Source: Myceligenerans salitolerans (GTDB lineage Bacteria > Actinomycetota > Actinomycetes > Actinomycetales > Cellulomonadaceae). From it: a DNA stretch of 64,000 nt. Under the pieces are notes generated by a model. It was not told the DNA's origin, ran no database searches, and worked only from the letters and a program-made list of their open reading frames with translations. The first letter of the stretch is position 1. The number at the start of each line of letters is the position of its first letter. The stretch spans positions 115,758 to 179,757 of the forward strand of contig NZ_JAFMPK010000048.1 in assembly GCF_017349295.1 (NCBI RefSeq). Reading direction: 5' to 3'. Below are positions 63,545 to 64,000 of this stretch, in pieces. A program made the translations under genes and the position numbers.

Positions 63545-64000
63545 CTACCCGGCCGTCGCTTCTCCCGGCGGATCGGTGACGTACATGAGGTAGTCGTCGA
63601 GCATGCGGCGGGTGGTGAGGAAGCCTTCGGTGTACAGCTCCAGCATGGGCAGGTAGCTCTGCTCCATGAACCGGTTGAGGACGGCGAGAAGGTCGGAGGG
63701 GTCCGCAGGCGGGTCCAGGGTCATCTCGAGCAGGAGGGCCCCCAGCGCGGAGACCGTCATGTAGCGCGCTCGAGCTGCCTCGTCACGGCTGGCCACGGCG
63801 AGGCCGGAGGCGACGGCGTGCCGGGTGTACTCCGCGGCGTCACCGATCATGTGGTCGATGAACTCCCGGGCGAGGGTGCTGCCGTCCTGCATGGACCGAA
63901 GGACGTAGCCGAGAAGGGCTGCGTTGTCCTCAGCGGTCGCGAACGCCTGCAGGAAGCTGCCGCCTTCGGCCGCGTGCTCGATGTTCTCGTTCTTCAGCTC
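63545..64000 (-). CDS. TetR-family regulator (C-terminal part, cut by window end)
   Basis: The frame is open to position 64000 and ends at 63545; the N-terminal helix-turn-helix is outside the window. The visible 151 residues are the helical ligand-binding domain (L-Q-A-F-A-T-A-E-D-N, M-T-V-S-A-L-G-A-L-L-L-E-M, R-R-M-L-D-D-Y-L). Position directly upstream of the ABC pair suggests it represses them. Confidence 0.8.
   Translation of the reverse strand, partial: ELKNENIEHAAEGGSFLQAFATAEDNAALLGYVLRSMQDGSTLAREFIDHMIGDAAEYTRHAVASGLAVASRDEAARARYMTVSALGALLLEMTLDPPADPSDLLAVLNRFMEQSYLPMLELYTEGFLTTRRMLDDYLMYVTDPPGEATAG

Overview
The window reads as a chromosomal segment of a very GC-rich actinobacterium. 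Codons are dominated by G/C at the third position, GTG starts are frequent, and actinobacterial families are common (GlnR-type orphan regulator, actinobacterial Crp, DUF222/HNH protein, DUF2516, DUF5063, LytR_C protein). Secreted multi-modular chitinases with CBM5/12 modules and a CBM2-like protein point to a soil or biomass-degrading member of the Micrococcales. Promicromonosporaceae or Cellulomonadaceae relatives are the best guess; this is inference from gene content, not a database match.

Layout. 1-7.1 kb: end of a cell-wall-glycan binding protein, two co-directional GH18 chitinases, and a large LuxR-type regulator that lacks the usual ATPase. 7.2-16.5 kb: housekeeping genes (dtd, asparaginase, DsrE-like, nitrobindin-like, ygfZ, FUSC-like, glnR, alpha/beta hydrolase-fold protein, nth). 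16.7-21.3 kb: the methylcitrate operon prpD-prpB-prpC followed by crp; prp sits between the divergent nth and crp genes. 22-26.2 kb: metallophosphoesterase, penicillin-binding protein, DUF4177 and RidA genes that normally accompany crp. 26.3-29.5 kb: tRNA-Pro, a ferredoxin-reductase-like flavoprotein, then a class I DAHP synthase preceded by a leader peptide with a Trp-Tyr-Trp-Arg-Phe run and foldable attenuator hairpins. 29.5-33.5 kb: a two-gene deacetylase/acyltransferase operon, a glutamine amidotransferase and a BASS-type transporter. 33.6-37.7 kb: a five-gene YtrA-type GntR/ABC operon with a perfect operator. 37.8-43 kb: asd-lysC, a TauE-type exporter, recR and DUF5063. 42.5-46.4 kb: an ABC exporter and a beta-lactamase-fold hydrolase. 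46.5-53.7 kb: dnaX, a Nudix hydrolase, a DUF222/HNH gene, a VOC remnant fused translationally to an ABC pair, and the SRP RNA.

53.9-57.4 kb is the most disturbed stretch. It runs from tRNA-Ser to a decayed tRNA-Ser-like 3' end and carries a HAD hydrolase, a DUF5919 regulator fragment, a lasso-peptide B2-type leader peptidase translationally coupled to a PIMT-family methyltransferase, and a frameshifted gltX C-terminal fragment. 57.5-64 kb holds a divergent MarR/flavin-monooxygenase pair with twin palindromic operators, a LytR_C membrane protein, a conserved 98-residue protein, and an ABC exporter with its TetR regulator cut by the window end.

Functional threads: chitin/glucosamine use, propionate detoxification (prp) next to the cAMP regulator, aromatic and aspartate-family amino acid synthesis with visible RNA and internal-start control, and four separate ABC-2 export modules, two of them beside their own regulator.
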